Part shown: positions 38,865 through 50,324 of the stretch, piece after piece
Layout: each line of letters starts with the position of its first letter
Position numbering within the stretch: the first letter of the stretch is position 1
Source: Serratia nematodiphila DZ0503SBS1
GTDB taxonomy: Bacteria > Pseudomonadota > Gammaproteobacteria > Enterobacterales > Enterobacteriaceae
Direction of reading: 5' to 3'
DNA: 64,000 nt
Assembly: GCF_000738675.1 (NCBI RefSeq)
Contig: NZ_JPUX01000001.1
Span: 372,001 to 436,000 of the forward strand
The notes under the pieces: generated by a model
Database searches by the model: none
What the model was told of the DNA's origin: nothing
The model's input: only the letters and a program-made list of their open reading frames with translations
Position numbers and translations under genes: made by a program

Positions 38865-40068
38865 GGGTGCCTCCTGGCGTCAGTTGTTGGCAGCGCAGCC
38901 AGCCCAGCGGCCGGGATTGCCCGGCGCGCAGCTGATCGCCGCTGATGCGAATAAAGCGTTGCCGTTGCGGTGCGGATTCCAGCCGGTAGTTGCCGACCGC
39001 GTCCGCCGCCAGGCAGTCGTCGGCGCGGATGATGACTTCTTGCGGCAGCGGGGCGTCCACCGGCCCGTTGTTATGAATTATCAGATCATACAGCCCGTTT
39101 TGCTGTGGCTGAGGCCTAAATTTTACCTGCCAGTCGACATTCAGCGGCCGCCGTTCGATCACCGCTCGCAGCGTGGCGAGCGACCAGGCGCGCCGATCGT
39201 CCGCCAGCGGCAAGCGGAACCAGATAATGCCGCGCAGCCGGGGCGGCGTTTGCTGCGCCAGCGTTTGCAGAAAATCGGCGATCTGCTGCGGCGCGACCGT
39301 CAGTTCGCGGCCGTTGCCCGCCATGCGCAGCGAGGATTCGCTCTCCACCTGCGCGCCCTGTGCATCAAACCCCAGCAGTGCCATGCCGTAGGCCGGCAGC
39401 GCGACGCGAAACGGCTTCGGTGTGACGGCGGCGTACTGCCGCACCCAGCGTAGCGCTAAGGAGCCGTCAAACAGCCCCTGCTGCGGCGAGAGCACCGCAT
39501 GCACCTGCAGGACGGAACTGTCGGCCTGTTGCAGTACGCCGGGCAGGCCGGGTGAACCGATCCAGGCGGGCAGGGCGGTGATGCCGAGTTGCAAAGCGGC
39601 GGGCAGCCGTTGACGTAGCCGCTGCAGAAAGCGTTGGTAGTCCGGCAGGCGGGCCGTGGCGGCGTCATGATCGATCTCGACGCCGGTGACGGGCAGCCCG
39701 GCCGCCTGCCAGCGCTGGGCGAGCGCCAGCAGACGCTGGATAATGGCTTCTTGGTCCAGCTGCGGCAGCTGGCCGTCGAGGCGTGCTACCAGCCAGAGCG
39801 GGCGGCCGTCCTGCTTCAGCAGGCTGAGATCGGCCGGGATTTCTCGCCAGCCCTCGCGTGGATGCACCTGCAGCGCCAGCACCCGCAGCCCGGCGAACAG
39901 ATCGCGGCTGTGCGCCAGCGCATCGGCGTGCTGCGGCGTCCAGACCCGCTGCCAGACATAAACCTGCTGATCCCAGTCTGAGGCCAGGCGCAGCGCCTGC
40001 TGGCGCCCGAGGAACGCGGCCGCCAGCCCCAGCGCAATCAAGACCAGCGCCGCCAACCGGCGTTTCAT
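38851..40068 (-). CDS. DUF3142 domain-containing protein
   Basis: 405 residues. An N-terminal membrane anchor or signal (residues 4-20) is followed by alternating beta-alpha elements that look like a TIM barrel: VYVWQRVW, VLALQVH, LWLVARL, VTGVEIDHD (130-135), LQLGITALPAW, VLQVHAV and FRVALPAYG. VEIDHD resembles the acidic strand-4 motif of glycoside hydrolases, but activity is unproven. The ATG overlaps the panM stop (ATGA) and the 3' end overlaps the helical-repeat gene. The protein is probably periplasmic. Confidence 0.8.
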   Translation of the reverse strand: MKRRLAALVLIALGLAAAFLGRQQALRLASDWDQQVYVWQRVWTPQHADALAHSRDLFAGLRVLALQVHPREGWREIPADLSLLKQDGRPLWLVARLDGQLPQLDQEAIIQRLLALAQRWQAAGLPVTGVEIDHDAATARLPDYQRFLQRLRQRLPAALQLGITALPAWIGSPGLPGVLQQADSSVLQVHAVLSPQQGLFDGSLALRWVRQYAAVTPKPFRVALPAYGMALLGFDAQGAQVESESSLRMAGNGRELTVAPQQIADFLQTLAQQTPPRLRGIIWFRLPLADDRRAWSLATLRAVIERRPLNVDWQVKFRPQPQQNGLYDLIIHNNGPVDAPLPQEVIIRADDCLAADAVGNYRLESAPQRQRFIRISGDQLRAGQSRPLGWLRCQQLTPGGTLVTP

Positions 40069-40457
40069 TTTTGCCAGAGATCGCCCTGCGGTGCGAAGCC
40101 GCAGGCGCGCATGAAGTTATCGACTTCCCCGCGTTCGCGCGGCGCCAGGCCGGCGGTCGACAGCTGCCAGTGAGCGACCTGCGGCAGCTGACGCTGCGCA
40201 TCCTGCACCAGGTAAAGACCGACGCCGCGGCGGCGCGTCACTTCGCGCACCAGCAAGTCCTGCAGCTCGGCGCGGTCATCCTGCAGCGCAATTTTCACCG
40301 CGCCCAGCAGACGCTCGTTGAAGCGGGCGGCAAACAGCGCCTTGCCGCCGCTCAACCAGCTCTGCCACTGTTCCGGCTGCTGATGCGGCCAAATTTTATC
40401 GAGATCGATAAGGTCTTGCGGGGACAGCGCGGTCAGGCGCTCGATGGTCAGTTTCAT
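40065..40457 (-). CDS. panM: Aspartate decarboxylase maturation factor PanM (PanZ, YhhK)
   Basis: 130-residue GNAT-fold protein with the acetyl-CoA motif REVTRRRGVGLYL. In E. coli PanM/PanZ triggers self-cleavage of the PanD zymogen and, with CoA, feeds back on pantothenate synthesis. The start MKLTIERL at 40457 matches the family; a longer in-frame extension was rejected. The 4-base stop/start overlap makes it the first gene of a three-gene operon with DUF3142 and the helical-repeat protein. Confidence 0.92.
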   Translation of the reverse strand: MKLTIERLTALSPQDLIDLDKIWPHQQPEQWQSWLSGGKALFAARFNERLLGAVKIALQDDRAELQDLLVREVTRRRGVGLYLVQDAQRQLPQVAHWQLSTAGLAPRERGEVDNFMRACGFAPQGDLWQK

Positions 40458-40862
40458 ACAGAATTTCCGCGCAGCTAAATGATGCCGACAGTGTAATAGA
40501 TCTTGTGCAGAGCGTTGTGTAAGTTTTTCTGTACGATTACTGTTCAATATGTTTTTTGCACGGGGCATTTTCCGAGTAAATAGTTAGTAAAGGGATTGTT
40601 AACCAGCACAACGCGCTACGCCTCAAGGTAAACGGCGCAGATTTAATTCGAATTTTATCCTGTTTACACCGCTTGTTTCTGCCTGATGAAGTTGATTTGC
40701 AGCAGAAAATTCCTGTTTAATGGCATGAAAAATAAAGTCTTATTAGAAAATAATGCCGACAAAGCGCCTAAATCATTATTACTTATAACAAAAGCGGTCA
40801 ATAACGATCGGGCGCAGGCAAACACAACAGGTACGTTCACAACGACAGATGGGGATTTGCGG
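40458..40862 (+). promoter_or_regulatory. panM / livK divergent intergenic region
   Basis: 405 bases without a gene, AT-rich in the half nearer livK. CAGAAAATTCCTG at 40703-40715 resembles the left part of the Lrp consensus; liv genes are Lrp-controlled in E. coli, but one imperfect site is weak evidence. An open frame continuous with livK runs through 40686-40862 but looks non-coding. Confidence 0.4.
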
Positions 40863-41978
40863 ATGAAATTAACAACAGGTAAGGCACTGCTGGCGGGTTG
40901 CATTGCGATGGCCATGAGCCAGGCGGCTATGGCGAAAGACATCAAGGTGGCGATCGTCGGGGCGATGTCCGGCCCGGTCGCGCAGTATGGCGACATGGAG
41001 TTTACCGGCGCGCGCCAGGCGATTGCCGACATCAACGCCAAGGGCGGCATCAAGGGCGACAAGCTGGTCGGCGTGGAATACGACGACGCCTGCGATCCGA
41101 AACAGGCGGTTGCGGTCGCCAACAAGGTGATCAACGACGGCATTCGTTACGTGATTGGCCACCTGTGTTCCTCTTCCACTCAGCCGGCGTCCGATATCTA
41201 TGAAGACGAAGGCGTGATCATGATTACCCCGGCGGCCACCAACGCCGATCTGACCACTCGCGGCTACAAGATGATCCTGCGCACCACCGGTCTGGATTCG
41301 GATCAGGGCCCGACCGCCGCCAAATACATCCTCAGCGACATCAAGCCGAAGCGCATCGCCGTGGTGCACGATAAGCAGCAATACGGCGAAGGCCTGGCGC
41401 GCTCGGTGCGCGACAGCCTGAAAAAACAGGGTACCGAAGTGGCGATGTTCGAAGGCATCACCGCCGGCGACAAAGACTTCTCCACCCTGGTGGCGCGCCT
41501 GAAGAAAGAGAATATCGATTTCGTGTATTTCGGCGGTTACTACCCGGAAATGGGCCAGATCCTGCGTCAGGCCAAACAGGCCGGGTTGACCACCCGCTTC
41601 ATGGGGCCGGAAGGCGTGGGCAACTCCTCGCTGTCCAACATCGCCGGCGCCGCCTCGGAAGGCATGCTGGTGACGCTGCCGAAACGCTACGATCAGGTGC
41701 CCGCCAACCAGCCGATCGTCGATGCGCTGAAGGCCAAGAAGCTGGATCCGACCGGCCCGTTCGTCTGGACCACCTATGCCGCGCTGCAGTCGCTGACCAC
41801 CGGGATGGAGCGCAGCGGCAGCCAGGAGCCGGCGGACATCGTCAAGGATCTGAAAACCGGCAAGCCGGTGGACACCGTGATGGGGCCGCTGAGCTGGGAT
41901 GACAAGGGCGATCTGAAAGGCTTCGAGTTCGGCGTGTTCGAATGGCATGCCAACGGCACGTCCACACCGATCAAATAA
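40863..41978 (+). CDS. livK: Branched-chain amino acid-binding protein LivK
   Basis: 371-residue periplasmic binding protein. The signal peptide ends near SQAAMA24, and the mature part starts [14 protein letters not shown]. It delivers leucine, isoleucine and valine to LivHMGF. The ATG at 40863 has GGGGA upstream; an in-frame start 59 codons earlier was rejected because the signal peptide begins here. E. coli has both livJ and livK near panM; only one is present in this window. Confidence 0.95.
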   Translation: MKLTTGKALLAGCIAMAMSQAAMAKDIKVAIVGAMSGPVAQYGDMEFTGARQAIADINAKGGIKGDKLVGVEYDDACDPKQAVAVANKVINDGIRYVIGHLCSSSTQPASDIYEDEGVIMITPAATNADLTTRGYKMILRTTGLDSDQGPTAAKYILSDIKPKRIAVVHDKQQYGEGLARSVRDSLKKQGTEVAMFEGITAGDKDFSTLVARLKKENIDFVYFGGYYPEMGQILRQAKQAGLTTRFMGPEGVGNSSLSNIAGAASEGMLVTLPKRYDQVPANQPIVDALKAKKLDPTGPFVWTTYAALQSLTTGMERSGSQEPADIVKDLKTGKPVDTVMGPLSWDDKGDLKGFEFGVFEWHANGTSTPIK

Positions 41979-41996
41979 GCCATAATGATTAGGGTG

Positions 41997-42073
41997 GGGC
42001 GCAGCCCGCTGCGCCCGGCGGGTCGGCTTGCCGGCCCCGTCTCCCTTTACCCGCCGGTTCTCCGTCGGCGGGT
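41997..42073 (+). other. Two strong hairpins between livK and livH
   Basis: Stem 1 is GGGCGCAGC/GCTGCGCCC (41997-42016, 2-base loop). Stem 2 is ACCCGCCG/CGGCGGGT (42049-42073, 9-base loop). Neither has a T-run. They probably shield livK mRNA from 3' decay and reduce read-through, giving more binding protein than permease. Confidence 0.65.
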
Positions 42074-42095
42074 TTCGCAGCCAAGGGTTCAGAGT

Positions 42096-43018
<923 letters not shown>

Positions 43019-43022
<4 letters not shown>

Positions 43023-44302
43023 AACTCAATCTGCTTAATGCGCTGATCGCCACGGCGGTGCTGTTCGTGATGGCGTCGTTCCTGATGGGCATGCAGCTCA
43101 GCCTGGACGGCACCAAACTGGTGGTGCACGGCGCGGCGGAAGTGCGCTGGATGTGGATCGGCATCGGCTGCGTCAGCGTCTTTTTCTTCCAGCTGTTGCG
43201 CCCGCTGCTGCTGCAGGGCCTGAAAAAGGTCTCCGGCCCGGCGTTCGTGCTGCCGAGCTTCGACGGCACCACGCCGCGGCAAAAGCTGCTGGCGGCTCTG
43301 CTCATCGTCGCGGCGGTCGCCTGGCCGTTCCTGGTGTCGCGCGGCACGGTGGATATCGCCACCCTGACGCTGATCTACGTGATGCTGGGCCTCGGCCTCA
43401 ACGTGGTGGTGGGTTTGTCCGGTCTGCTGGTGCTCGGCTACGGCGGTTTCTATGCTATCGGCGCCTACACCTACGCGCTGCTGAATCACTATTACGGTTT
43501 CGGATTTTGGGAGAGCCTGCCGCTGGCGGGTATCGTCACCGCCGCCTTCGGCTTCCTGCTCGGTTTCCCGGTGCTGCGGCTGCGCGGCGACTATCTGGCG
43601 ATCGTGACGCTCGGCTTCGGCGAGATCGTGCGCATCCTGCTGCTGAACAATACCGAGATCACCGGCGGGCCGAACGGCATCAGCCAGATCCCGAAACCGA
43701 CCTTTTTCGGCCTGGAGTTCAACCGCAGCGTGCGCGACGGCGGTTGGGATACCTTCCATAACTTCTTCGGCCTGAAATACGATCCGAGCGATCGCATCGT
43801 GTTCCTGTACCTGGTGGCGCTGCTGCTGGTGGTGCTGACGCTGTTCGTCATCAACCGCCTGCTGCGCATGCCGCTCGGGCGCGCCTGGGAAGCGCTGCGT
43901 GAAGACGAGATCGCCTGCCGCTCGCTGGGCCTCAGCCCGACGCGCATCAAGCTGACCGCCTTTACCATCAGCGCCGCCTTCGCCGGGTTTGCCGGCGCGC
44001 TGTTCGCCGCGCGCCAGGGTTTCGTCAGCCCGGAATCCTTCACCTTCGTCGAGTCGGCCTTCGTATTGGCGATCGTGGTGTTGGGGGGCATGGGCTCGCA
44101 GTTCGCGGTCATTCTGGCGGCGATCCTGCTGGTAGTGTCGCGCGAGCTGATGCGCGATCTGAATGAATACAGCATGTTGCTGCTGGGTGCGCTGATGGTG
44201 CTGATGATGATTTGGCGGCCGCAGGGGCTGTTGCCGATGAAACGGCCGCAGCTGAAGCTGCAGGCGGCGGACATTCACGCGGGCAAGGGGGAACAGGCAT
44301 GA
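43019..44302 (+). CDS. livM: Branched-chain amino acid permease LivM
   Basis: 427 residues, the second membrane subunit of the Liv transporter. About ten helices and the LivHM motifs [20 protein letters not shown] and [17 protein letters not shown] are visible. The N-terminal extra helices match enterobacterial LivM (425 in E. coli). It overlaps livH by 4 bases and livG by 4 bases. Confidence 0.97.
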
Positions 44303-45069
44303 GCGTTCAACCTTTACTTCAGGTGGAAGGCCTGTCGATGCGTTTCGGCGGGTTGCTGGCGGTCAACAATGTGGCGTTGACGCTCAATGAAGGCGAAATC
44401 GTGTCGCTGATCGGCCCCAACGGCGCCGGTAAAACCACGGTATTCAACTGCCTGACCGGTTTTTACCGCCCGAGCGGCGGCACCATCAAATTGCGCGATC
44501 GCCATCTGGAAGGGCTGGCGGGGCAGGCCATCGCCCGTATGGGCGTGGTACGCACCTTCCAGCACGTGCGGCTGTTCCGTGAAATGACGGTGATTGAGAA
44601 CCTGCTGGTGGCGCAGCATCAGCACCTGAAAAGCGGCGTGTTCGCCGGGCTGTTGAAAACCCCGGCTTTCCGCCGCGCCGAAGCCGAGGCGCTGGCGCGC
44701 GCGGCAGAGTGGCTGGAGCGCGTCGGCCTGCTATCGATGGCCAACCGTTCTGCGGGCAACCTGGCCTACGGGCAGCAGCGTCGGCTGGAGATCGCCCGCT
44801 GCATGGTGACCCGGCCGGAGCTACTGATGCTGGACGAACCGGCCGCCGGCCTCAACCCGAAAGAGACCGACGAGCTGGATCATCTGATCGTCGAGCTGCG
44901 CGATCGGCATAAGGTCTCGGTGCTGCTGATCGAGCACGACATGAAGCTGGTGATGGGCATTTCCGATCGCATTTACGTGGTGAATCAGGGCACGCCGCTG
45001 GCGCAGGGCACACCGGCGGAGATCCGCAACAACCCGGACGTGATCCGGGCTTATTTGGGCGAAGAATAA
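44299..45069 (+). CDS. livG: Branched-chain amino acid ABC ATPase LivG
   Basis: 256 residues. Walker A is GPNGAGKTT, the signature-like motif is [13 protein letters not shown] (typical LivG variant), and Walker B is [11 protein letters not shown]. It energises LivHM together with LivF. The ATG at 44299 overlaps the livM stop; upstream in-frame sequence is livM shadow. livF begins one base after the stop. Confidence 0.97.
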   Translation: MSVQPLLQVEGLSMRFGGLLAVNNVALTLNEGEIVSLIGPNGAGKTTVFNCLTGFYRPSGGTIKLRDRHLEGLAGQAIARMGVVRTFQHVRLFREMTVIENLLVAQHQHLKSGVFAGLLKTPAFRRAEAEALARAAEWLERVGLLSMANRSAGNLAYGQQRRLEIARCMVTRPELLMLDEPAAGLNPKETDELDHLIVELRDRHKVSVLLIEHDMKLVMGISDRIYVVNQGTPLAQGTPAEIRNNPDVIRAYLGEE

Positions 45070-45070
45070 T

Positions 45071-45772
45071 ATGTTGTCATTCAATCAGGTATCCGCCCAT
45101 TACGGCAAAATTCAGGCGCTGCATCAGGTCAGTCTCACGATAAGTCAGGGCGAAATCGTGACGTTAATCGGCGCCAACGGCGCCGGTAAAACCACGCTGC
45201 TCGGCACCCTGTGCGGCGAACCGCGCGCCAGCGAAGGCAGCATCGTCTTTCAGGGCCAGGACATCACCCAGTGGCAAACCTCGCGCATCATGCGTGAAGC
45301 GGTGGCGATCGTACCGGAAGGGCGGCGCGTCTTCTCGCGCATGACGGTGGAAGAAAACCTGGCGATGGGCGGCTTCTTCGCCGATCGCCAGCAGTATCAA
45401 CAGCGCATCGAACGGGTGTTCACGCTGTTCCCGCGCCTGCTGGAGCGCCGAAGCCAGCGCGCCGGCACCATGTCCGGCGGCGAACAGCAAATGCTGGCCA
45501 TCGGCCGCGCGCTGATGAGCCAGCCGAAGCTGCTGTTGCTCGACGAACCTTCGCTTGGGCTGGCGCCCATCATCATCCAGCAGATTTTCGACATCATTCA
45601 GCAGCTGCGGGAAGAGGGCATGACCATCTTCCTGGTGGAGCAAAACGCCAATCAGGCGCTGAAATTGGCGGACCGCGGTTATGTGCTGGAAAACGGCCGC
45701 GTGGTGTTGGAAGATACGGGGGCTGCATTGTTAGCCAACGAAGCAGTGAGGTCGGCGTATCTGGGCGGTTAA
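45071..45772 (+). CDS. livF: Branched-chain amino acid ABC ATPase LivF
   Basis: 233 residues. Walker A is GANGAGKTT, the signature is MSGGEQQM, and Walker B is LLLLDEPSLGL. It is the second ATPase of the Liv importer. No terminator is visible in the 44 bases before the aminotransferase gene, so read-through is possible. Confidence 0.97.
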   Translation: MLSFNQVSAHYGKIQALHQVSLTISQGEIVTLIGANGAGKTTLLGTLCGEPRASEGSIVFQGQDITQWQTSRIMREAVAIVPEGRRVFSRMTVEENLAMGGFFADRQQYQQRIERVFTLFPRLLERRSQRAGTMSGGEQQMLAIGRALMSQPKLLLLDEPSLGLAPIIIQQIFDIIQQLREEGMTIFLVEQNANQALKLADRGYVLENGRVVLEDTGAALLANEAVRSAYLGG

Positions 45773-45816
45773 TCCGCCCCCCTACGAATTAAAATAATCA
45801 GGTACGAGAAGAAGAA

Positions 45817-47004
45817 ATGAAGACAGAAGGGTTACTCGCGCAGCGCATCGTTAACGTAAAAAGTTCGGCCATCCGTGAATTGCTTAAGCACAGCAAGATG
45901 GAACACGTCATTTCGCTGGCGGGCGGCATCCCCTCTGATGCGCTGTTCGATTTCGAAGGATTGAGCATTGCCACCCAGCAGGCGATCACCGAACAGCCGA
46001 AAAGCGCGTTCCAGTATGGCCTGACCGAGGGCAGCCCGCTGCTGCGTGAGCGCATTTGCGCGCTGTGCGCCGAGCGCGGCGTCACCGCGCGCGCGGAAGA
46101 GGTGATGGTCACCGCCGGTTCTCAGCAGGCACTGGATTTGGTGATGCGCGCCATCGTCAACCCGGGCGACGTGTTCGTGGTGGAGCGCCCGACCTACCTG
46201 GCGGCGCTGCAAACGCTGGAACTGGCGGAAGCCAACATCATGTCGGTCTCGTCCGACAGCGACGGCATGGTGGTGGAAGAGCTGGCCGAGCTGCTGAAAA
46301 CCCAGCGTATCAAGGGCGTGTACGTGGTGCCGAACTTCGGCAACCCGAGCGGCATCACCCTCAGCGCCGCGCGCCGCGAACTGCTGGCGAAGCTGGCCGC
46401 CGAACATAACTTCCTGATCATCGAAGACGATCCGTACGGCGAGCTGCGTTTCACCGAAGAGCGCCACCCGACGCTGCATCAGGTGTCGCAGCGGGTGCTG
46501 GGCAATACCGACCACATCATCTATACCTCGACCTTCTCCAAGATCCTGGCGCCGGGCCTGCGCCTGGGATGGGCGATCCTGCCGCCGTTCCTGCTGCATA
46601 AAGTGGCGATCATCAAACAGGCGGCGGATCTGCACGCCAGCGCCCTGTCGCAGAGCATCGTCGAATGCTACCTCGGTCTGGATCGCCTGCCGGCCCAGAT
46701 CGACAAGATCCGCGCCGCCTACAAACAGAAGGGTGAGATCCTGGCCGGTTTGGTGGAGCAGGAGCTGGGCGACTACATCACCTTCGATAAACCGAAGGGC
46801 GGCATGTTCCTGTGGGCGCGTTTCCGCCAGCCGTTCAACGCCACCGAATGGCTGAACACCACGCTGCAGCAGGGCGTGGTGTTCGTGCCGGGGGAATACT
46901 TCTTCTCCGACAACCCGGATCGTTCGACCTTCCGCCTGTCGTTCGCCACCGCCACCGAGCAGCAGATGCAAGAAGCGGTCGCGCGCCTGCGCCGTTCGCT
47001 ATAA
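45817..47004 (+). CDS. PLP-dependent aminotransferase (fold type I, class I/II)
   Basis: 395 residues, close to the 2-aminoadipate/aromatic aminotransferase group (LysN/MocR-catalytic-like) without an HTH domain. The PLP Lys is in STFSKILAPGLRLGW. NFGNPSG holds the cofactor Asn, and DDPYGELRF and RLSFA hold the Asp/Tyr and substrate Arg. The true substrate is unknown. Its place directly after livF suggests transamination of branched-chain or related amino acids. It is not in the E. coli liv operon. Confidence 0.85.
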   Translation: MKTEGLLAQRIVNVKSSAIRELLKHSKMEHVISLAGGIPSDALFDFEGLSIATQQAITEQPKSAFQYGLTEGSPLLRERICALCAERGVTARAEEVMVTAGSQQALDLVMRAIVNPGDVFVVERPTYLAALQTLELAEANIMSVSSDSDGMVVEELAELLKTQRIKGVYVVPNFGNPSGITLSAARRELLAKLAAEHNFLIIEDDPYGELRFTEERHPTLHQVSQRVLGNTDHIIYTSTFSKILAPGLRLGWAILPPFLLHKVAIIKQAADLHASALSQSIVECYLGLDRLPAQIDKIRAAYKQKGEILAGLVEQELGDYITFDKPKGGMFLWARFRQPFNATEWLNTTLQQGVVFVPGEYFFSDNPDRSTFRLSFATATEQQMQEAVARLRRSL

Positions 47005-47010
47005 GCCTCG

Positions 47011-47037
47011 CGGCGGCGGAGCCGATGCCCGCCGCCG
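47011..47037 (+). terminator. Hairpin after the aminotransferase gene
   Basis: Nine-bp stem CGGCGGCGG/CCGCCGCCG with a 9-base loop, just after the stop. It lacks a T-run and may end the liv-aminotransferase transcript inefficiently before the ugp promoter. Confidence 0.45.
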
Positions 47038-47067
47038 ACATCAAACCGCCATCTTCACTTCACCTTG

Positions 47068-47111
47068 CCGTCATGTGGCTGTCATCTAACGGTTATTTTT
47101 CTGTCATCCGC
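47068..47111 (+). promoter_or_regulatory. Pho box of the ugp operon
   Basis: Four contiguous 11-base units begin CCGTCAT, CTGTCAT, CGGTTAT and CTGTCAT (47068, 47079, 47090, 47101). This is the PhoB-binding pattern CTGTCAT repeated every helical turn. It indicates phosphate-starvation induction of ugpBAECQ, as in E. coli. Confidence 0.88.
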
Positions 47112-47191
47112 GCATGGCATGTTAGCTTCCGAACAAAAAACTGATTCTTTTCGCTCACGCGCTTTTACACCAGCTTTTTCAGGAGTTAGGC

Positions 47192-48511
47192 ATGCTCACC
47201 TACGCTATTCGCAAAACCACGCTGTGCGTCGCATTGACCCTGGCGGTCAGCGCCCAGGCGCTGGCGGCGGCAGAAATCCCGTTCTGGCATTCGATGGAAG
47301 GCGAACTGGGTAAAGAAGTGGACTCTCTGGCGGATCGCTTCAACCAGTCGCACAGCGACGTCAAGATTGTGCCGGTTTATAAAGGCAACTACGAACAGAG
47401 CCTGGCGGCGGGTATCGCCGCTTACCGCTCCGGCAAGGCGCCGGCGATCTTGCAGGTTTACGAAGTGGGCACCGCCACCATGATGGCCAGCAAAGCCATC
47501 AAGCCGGTCTACGAAGTGTTTAAAGAGGCCGGTATCAACTTCGACGAATCGGTGTTCGTGCCGACGGTGGCCGGCTATTACACCGACAACAAGAGCGGGC
47601 ATCTGCTGTCGCAGCCGTTCAACAGCTCCACGCCGGTGCTGTACTACAACAAAGACGCCTTCAAAAAGGCCGGCCTGAACCCGGATCAACCGCCGAAAAC
47701 CTGGCAGGAACTGGCGGCGGATACCGCCAAGCTGCGCGAAGCCGGCATGAAGTGCGGTTACGCCAGCGGCTGGCAAGGTTGGATCCAACTGGAGAACTTC
47801 AGCGCCTGGCACGGCGTGCCGTTCGCCAGTGAAAACAACGGTTTCGGCGGCACCAGTGCCAAGCTGGAGTTCAACCAACCGCTGCAGGTCAAGCATATCG
47901 CGCTGCTCGAAGCGATGAACAAGAAGGGTGATTTCACCTACTTCGGCCGCAAAGACGAATCCACCGAGAAGTTCTACAACGGCGATTGCGCCATCACCAC
48001 CGCCTCTTCCGGTTCGCTGGCGGACATCAAGCACTACGCCAAATTCAACTACGGCGTCGGCATGATGCCGTACGACGCTGACGCGAAAAACGCGCCGCAG
48101 AACGCCATCATTGGCGGGGCCAGCCTGTGGGTGATGAACGGCAAAGACGCCGCCACCTACAAGGGCGTAGCCGAATTCCTGCAGTACCTGGCGCAGCCGG
48201 AAATCGCCGCCGAATGGCACCAGAAGACCGGCTATCTGCCGATCACCACCGCGGCTTACGACCTGACCAAGCAGCAGGGCTTCTATGACAAGAACCCGGG
48301 CGCCGACGTCGCCACTCGCCAGATGCTGAACAAGCCGCCGTTGCCGTTCACCAAGGGCCTGCGCCTGGGCAACATGCCGCAGATCCGCAGCGTGGTGGAT
48401 GAGGAGCTGGAAGGCGTGTGGACCGGCAAGAAAACGCCTCAGCAGGCGTTGGACGCGGCCGTGCAGCGCGGTGACGTACTGCTGCGTCGCTTCGAAGCAT
48501 CAACCAAATAA
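47192..48511 (+). CDS. ugpB: Glycerol-3-phosphate-binding protein UgpB
   Basis: 439-residue periplasmic binding protein. The signal peptide ends near AQALA25, and the mature part begins with [14 protein letters not shown]. It binds sn-glycerol-3-phosphate and glycerophosphodiesters such as glycerophosphocholine. The [11 protein letters not shown] and WVMNGKD segments are typical. A Pho box lies upstream and a strong hairpin separates it from ugpA. Confidence 0.97.
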   Translation: MLTYAIRKTTLCVALTLAVSAQALAAAEIPFWHSMEGELGKEVDSLADRFNQSHSDVKIVPVYKGNYEQSLAAGIAAYRSGKAPAILQVYEVGTATMMASKAIKPVYEVFKEAGINFDESVFVPTVAGYYTDNKSGHLLSQPFNSSTPVLYYNKDAFKKAGLNPDQPPKTWQELAADTAKLREAGMKCGYASGWQGWIQLENFSAWHGVPFASENNGFGGTSAKLEFNQPLQVKHIALLEAMNKKGDFTYFGRKDESTEKFYNGDCAITTASSGSLADIKHYAKFNYGVGMMPYDADAKNAPQNAIIGGASLWVMNGKDAATYKGVAEFLQYLAQPEIAAEWHQKTGYLPITTAAYDLTKQQGFYDKNPGADVATRQMLNKPPLPFTKGLRLGNMPQIRSVVDEELEGVWTGKKTPQQALDAAVQRGDVLLRRFEASTK

Positions 48512-48519
48512 CCCTGCGT

Positions 48520-48545
48520 CGCGGGCCCGGCGGACCGGGCCCGCG
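48520..48545 (+). other. Hairpin between ugpB and ugpA
   Basis: Eleven-bp stem CGCGGGCCCGG/CCGGGCCCGCG with a CGGA loop and no T-run. It is placed as in livK-livH and malE-malF arrangements, likely raising binding protein over permease levels. Confidence 0.7.
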
Positions 48546-48589
48546 TCTTCACGCCGATCCTTCCGTGCCCGATTAATGGTTTAACTGCT

Positions 48590-49477
48590 ATGTCATCTTC
48601 CCGTCCCGGTTTCGGCTGCAGCTGGTTGCCCTATGCATTGGTGCTGCCGCAGCTGCTGATTACCGCCGTGTTCTTTTTATGGCCCGCCGGCGAGGCGCTG
48701 TGGTATTCGGTGCAGAGTCTCGATCCGTTCGGCCTGTCCAGCCAGTTTGTCGGGCTGGATAACTTTAAGCAGCTGTTCCAGGATCCTTACTACCTCGACT
48801 CGTTCTACACCACGCTGATCTTCAGCTTCCTGGTGGCGGGCATCGGGCTGGCGGTCTCGCTGTTCTTCGCTGCGCTGGTGGACTACGTGCTGCGCGGCAG
48901 CCGCCTCTATCGCACGCTGATGATCCTGCCCTACGCGGTGGCGCCGGCGGTGGCGGCGGTGCTGTGGATCTTTCTGTTCAACCCCGGTCTCGGGTTGATC
49001 ACCCACTTCCTCAATGGGCTGGGCTATAACTGGAACCATGCGCAAAACAGCGGCCAGGCGATGTTCCTGGTGGTGCTGGCCTCGGTATGGCAGCAGATAA
49101 GCTATAACTTCCTGTTTTTCCTCGCGGCGCTGCAGTCGATCCCGCGTTCGCTGGTGGAGGCGGCGGCCATCGACGGCGCCGGCCCGGTACGCCGCTTCTT
49201 CCATCTGGTGCTGCCGCTGATCGCGCCGGTGAGCTTCTTCCTGCTGGTGGTCAATCTGGTGTACGCCTTCTTCGATACCTTCCCGGTGATCGACGCCGCC
49301 ACCGGCGGCGGGCCGGTGCAGTCCACCACCACGTTGATCTACAAGATCTACCGCGAAGGCTTCGCCGGGTTGGATCTCTCCAGCTCCGCCGCGCAGTCGG
49401 TGATCCTGATGCTGCTGGTGATCGGCCTGACGGTGATCCAGTTCCGCTTCGTTGAACGTAAGGTGCGCTACCAATGA
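48590..49477 (+). CDS. ugpA: Glycerol-3-phosphate permease UgpA
   Basis: 295-residue ABC permease subunit with six predicted helices. The EAA loop is visible as [22 protein letters not shown]. It forms the channel with UgpE in the inner membrane. The stop overlaps the ugpE start (ATGA). Confidence 0.97.
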   Translation: MSSSRPGFGCSWLPYALVLPQLLITAVFFLWPAGEALWYSVQSLDPFGLSSQFVGLDNFKQLFQDPYYLDSFYTTLIFSFLVAGIGLAVSLFFAALVDYVLRGSRLYRTLMILPYAVAPAVAAVLWIFLFNPGLGLITHFLNGLGYNWNHAQNSGQAMFLVVLASVWQQISYNFLFFLAALQSIPRSLVEAAAIDGAGPVRRFFHLVLPLIAPVSFFLLVVNLVYAFFDTFPVIDAATGGGPVQSTTTLIYKIYREGFAGLDLSSSAAQSVILMLLVIGLTVIQFRFVERKVRYQ

Positions 49478-50319
49478 TTGAGAATCGACGCGGGCTGGAT
49501 GTCTTCAGCCATGTGATGCTGATTATCGGCGTGCTGGTGGTGCTGTTCCCGCTGTACGTGGCCTTTGTCGCCGCCACGCTGGACGACAAACAGGTGTTTC
49601 AGGTGCCGATGACGCTGGTGCCCGGCGGCCACCTGTGGGAGAACATCCGCAATATCTGGCAGGGCGGCGTGGGCAACCTCAAAGTGCCCTTCTCGTTGCT
49701 GCTGCTGAACAGCGTGATCATGGCGCTGGCGATCACCTGCGGCAAGATCGCGGTGTCGGTGCTGTCGGCTTACGCCATCGTATATTTCCGTTTCCCGCTG
49801 CGCAGCCTGTTCTTCTGGCTGATTTTCCTCACCCTGATGCTGCCGGTGGAGGTGCGCATTTTCCCGACGGTGGAGGTGATCTCCAACCTCAACCTGCTGG
49901 ACAGCTATACCGGCCTGACGCTGCCGCTGATGGCCTCGGCCACCGCCACCTTCCTGCTGCGCCAGTTCTTCATGACGTTGCCGGATGAGCTGCTGGAGGC
50001 GGCGCGCATCGACGGCGCCGGGCCGATGCGTTTCTTCTGGGACATCGTGCTGCCGCTGTCGAAAACCAATCTGGCGGCGCTGTTCGTCATCACCTTTATC
50101 TACGGCTGGAACCAATACCTGTGGCCGATCCTGATCACCAGCGACGCCTCGATGGACACCGCGGTGGCGGGCATCAAGAGCATGATCTCCACTTCCGGCG
50201 CGCCGACCCAGTGGAACCAGGTGATGGCGGCGATGATTCTGACTTTATTGCCACCGTTGGCGGTGGTGCTTCTGATGCAGCGCTGGTTTGTGCGCGGTCT
50301 GGTTGATAGCGAGAAATAA
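49474..50319 (+). CDS. ugpE: Glycerol-3-phosphate permease UgpE
   Basis: 281-residue ABC permease with six helices and the EAA loop [22 protein letters not shown]. It is the partner of UgpA. It overlaps ugpA by 4 bases and precedes ugpC by 5 bases. Confidence 0.97.
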   Translation: MIENRRGLDVFSHVMLIIGVLVVLFPLYVAFVAATLDDKQVFQVPMTLVPGGHLWENIRNIWQGGVGNLKVPFSLLLLNSVIMALAITCGKIAVSVLSAYAIVYFRFPLRSLFFWLIFLTLMLPVEVRIFPTVEVISNLNLLDSYTGLTLPLMASATATFLLRQFFMTLPDELLEAARIDGAGPMRFFWDIVLPLSKTNLAALFVITFIYGWNQYLWPILITSDASMDTAVAGIKSMISTSGAPTQWNQVMAAMILTLLPPLAVVLLMQRWFVRGLVDSEK

Positions 50320-50324
50320 CGACG

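Noticed and set aside
40686..40862. 59-codon N-terminal extension of livK
   Set aside because: The signal peptide begins at 40863 with a proper ribosome site; the extension is AT-rich and unlike any binding protein.
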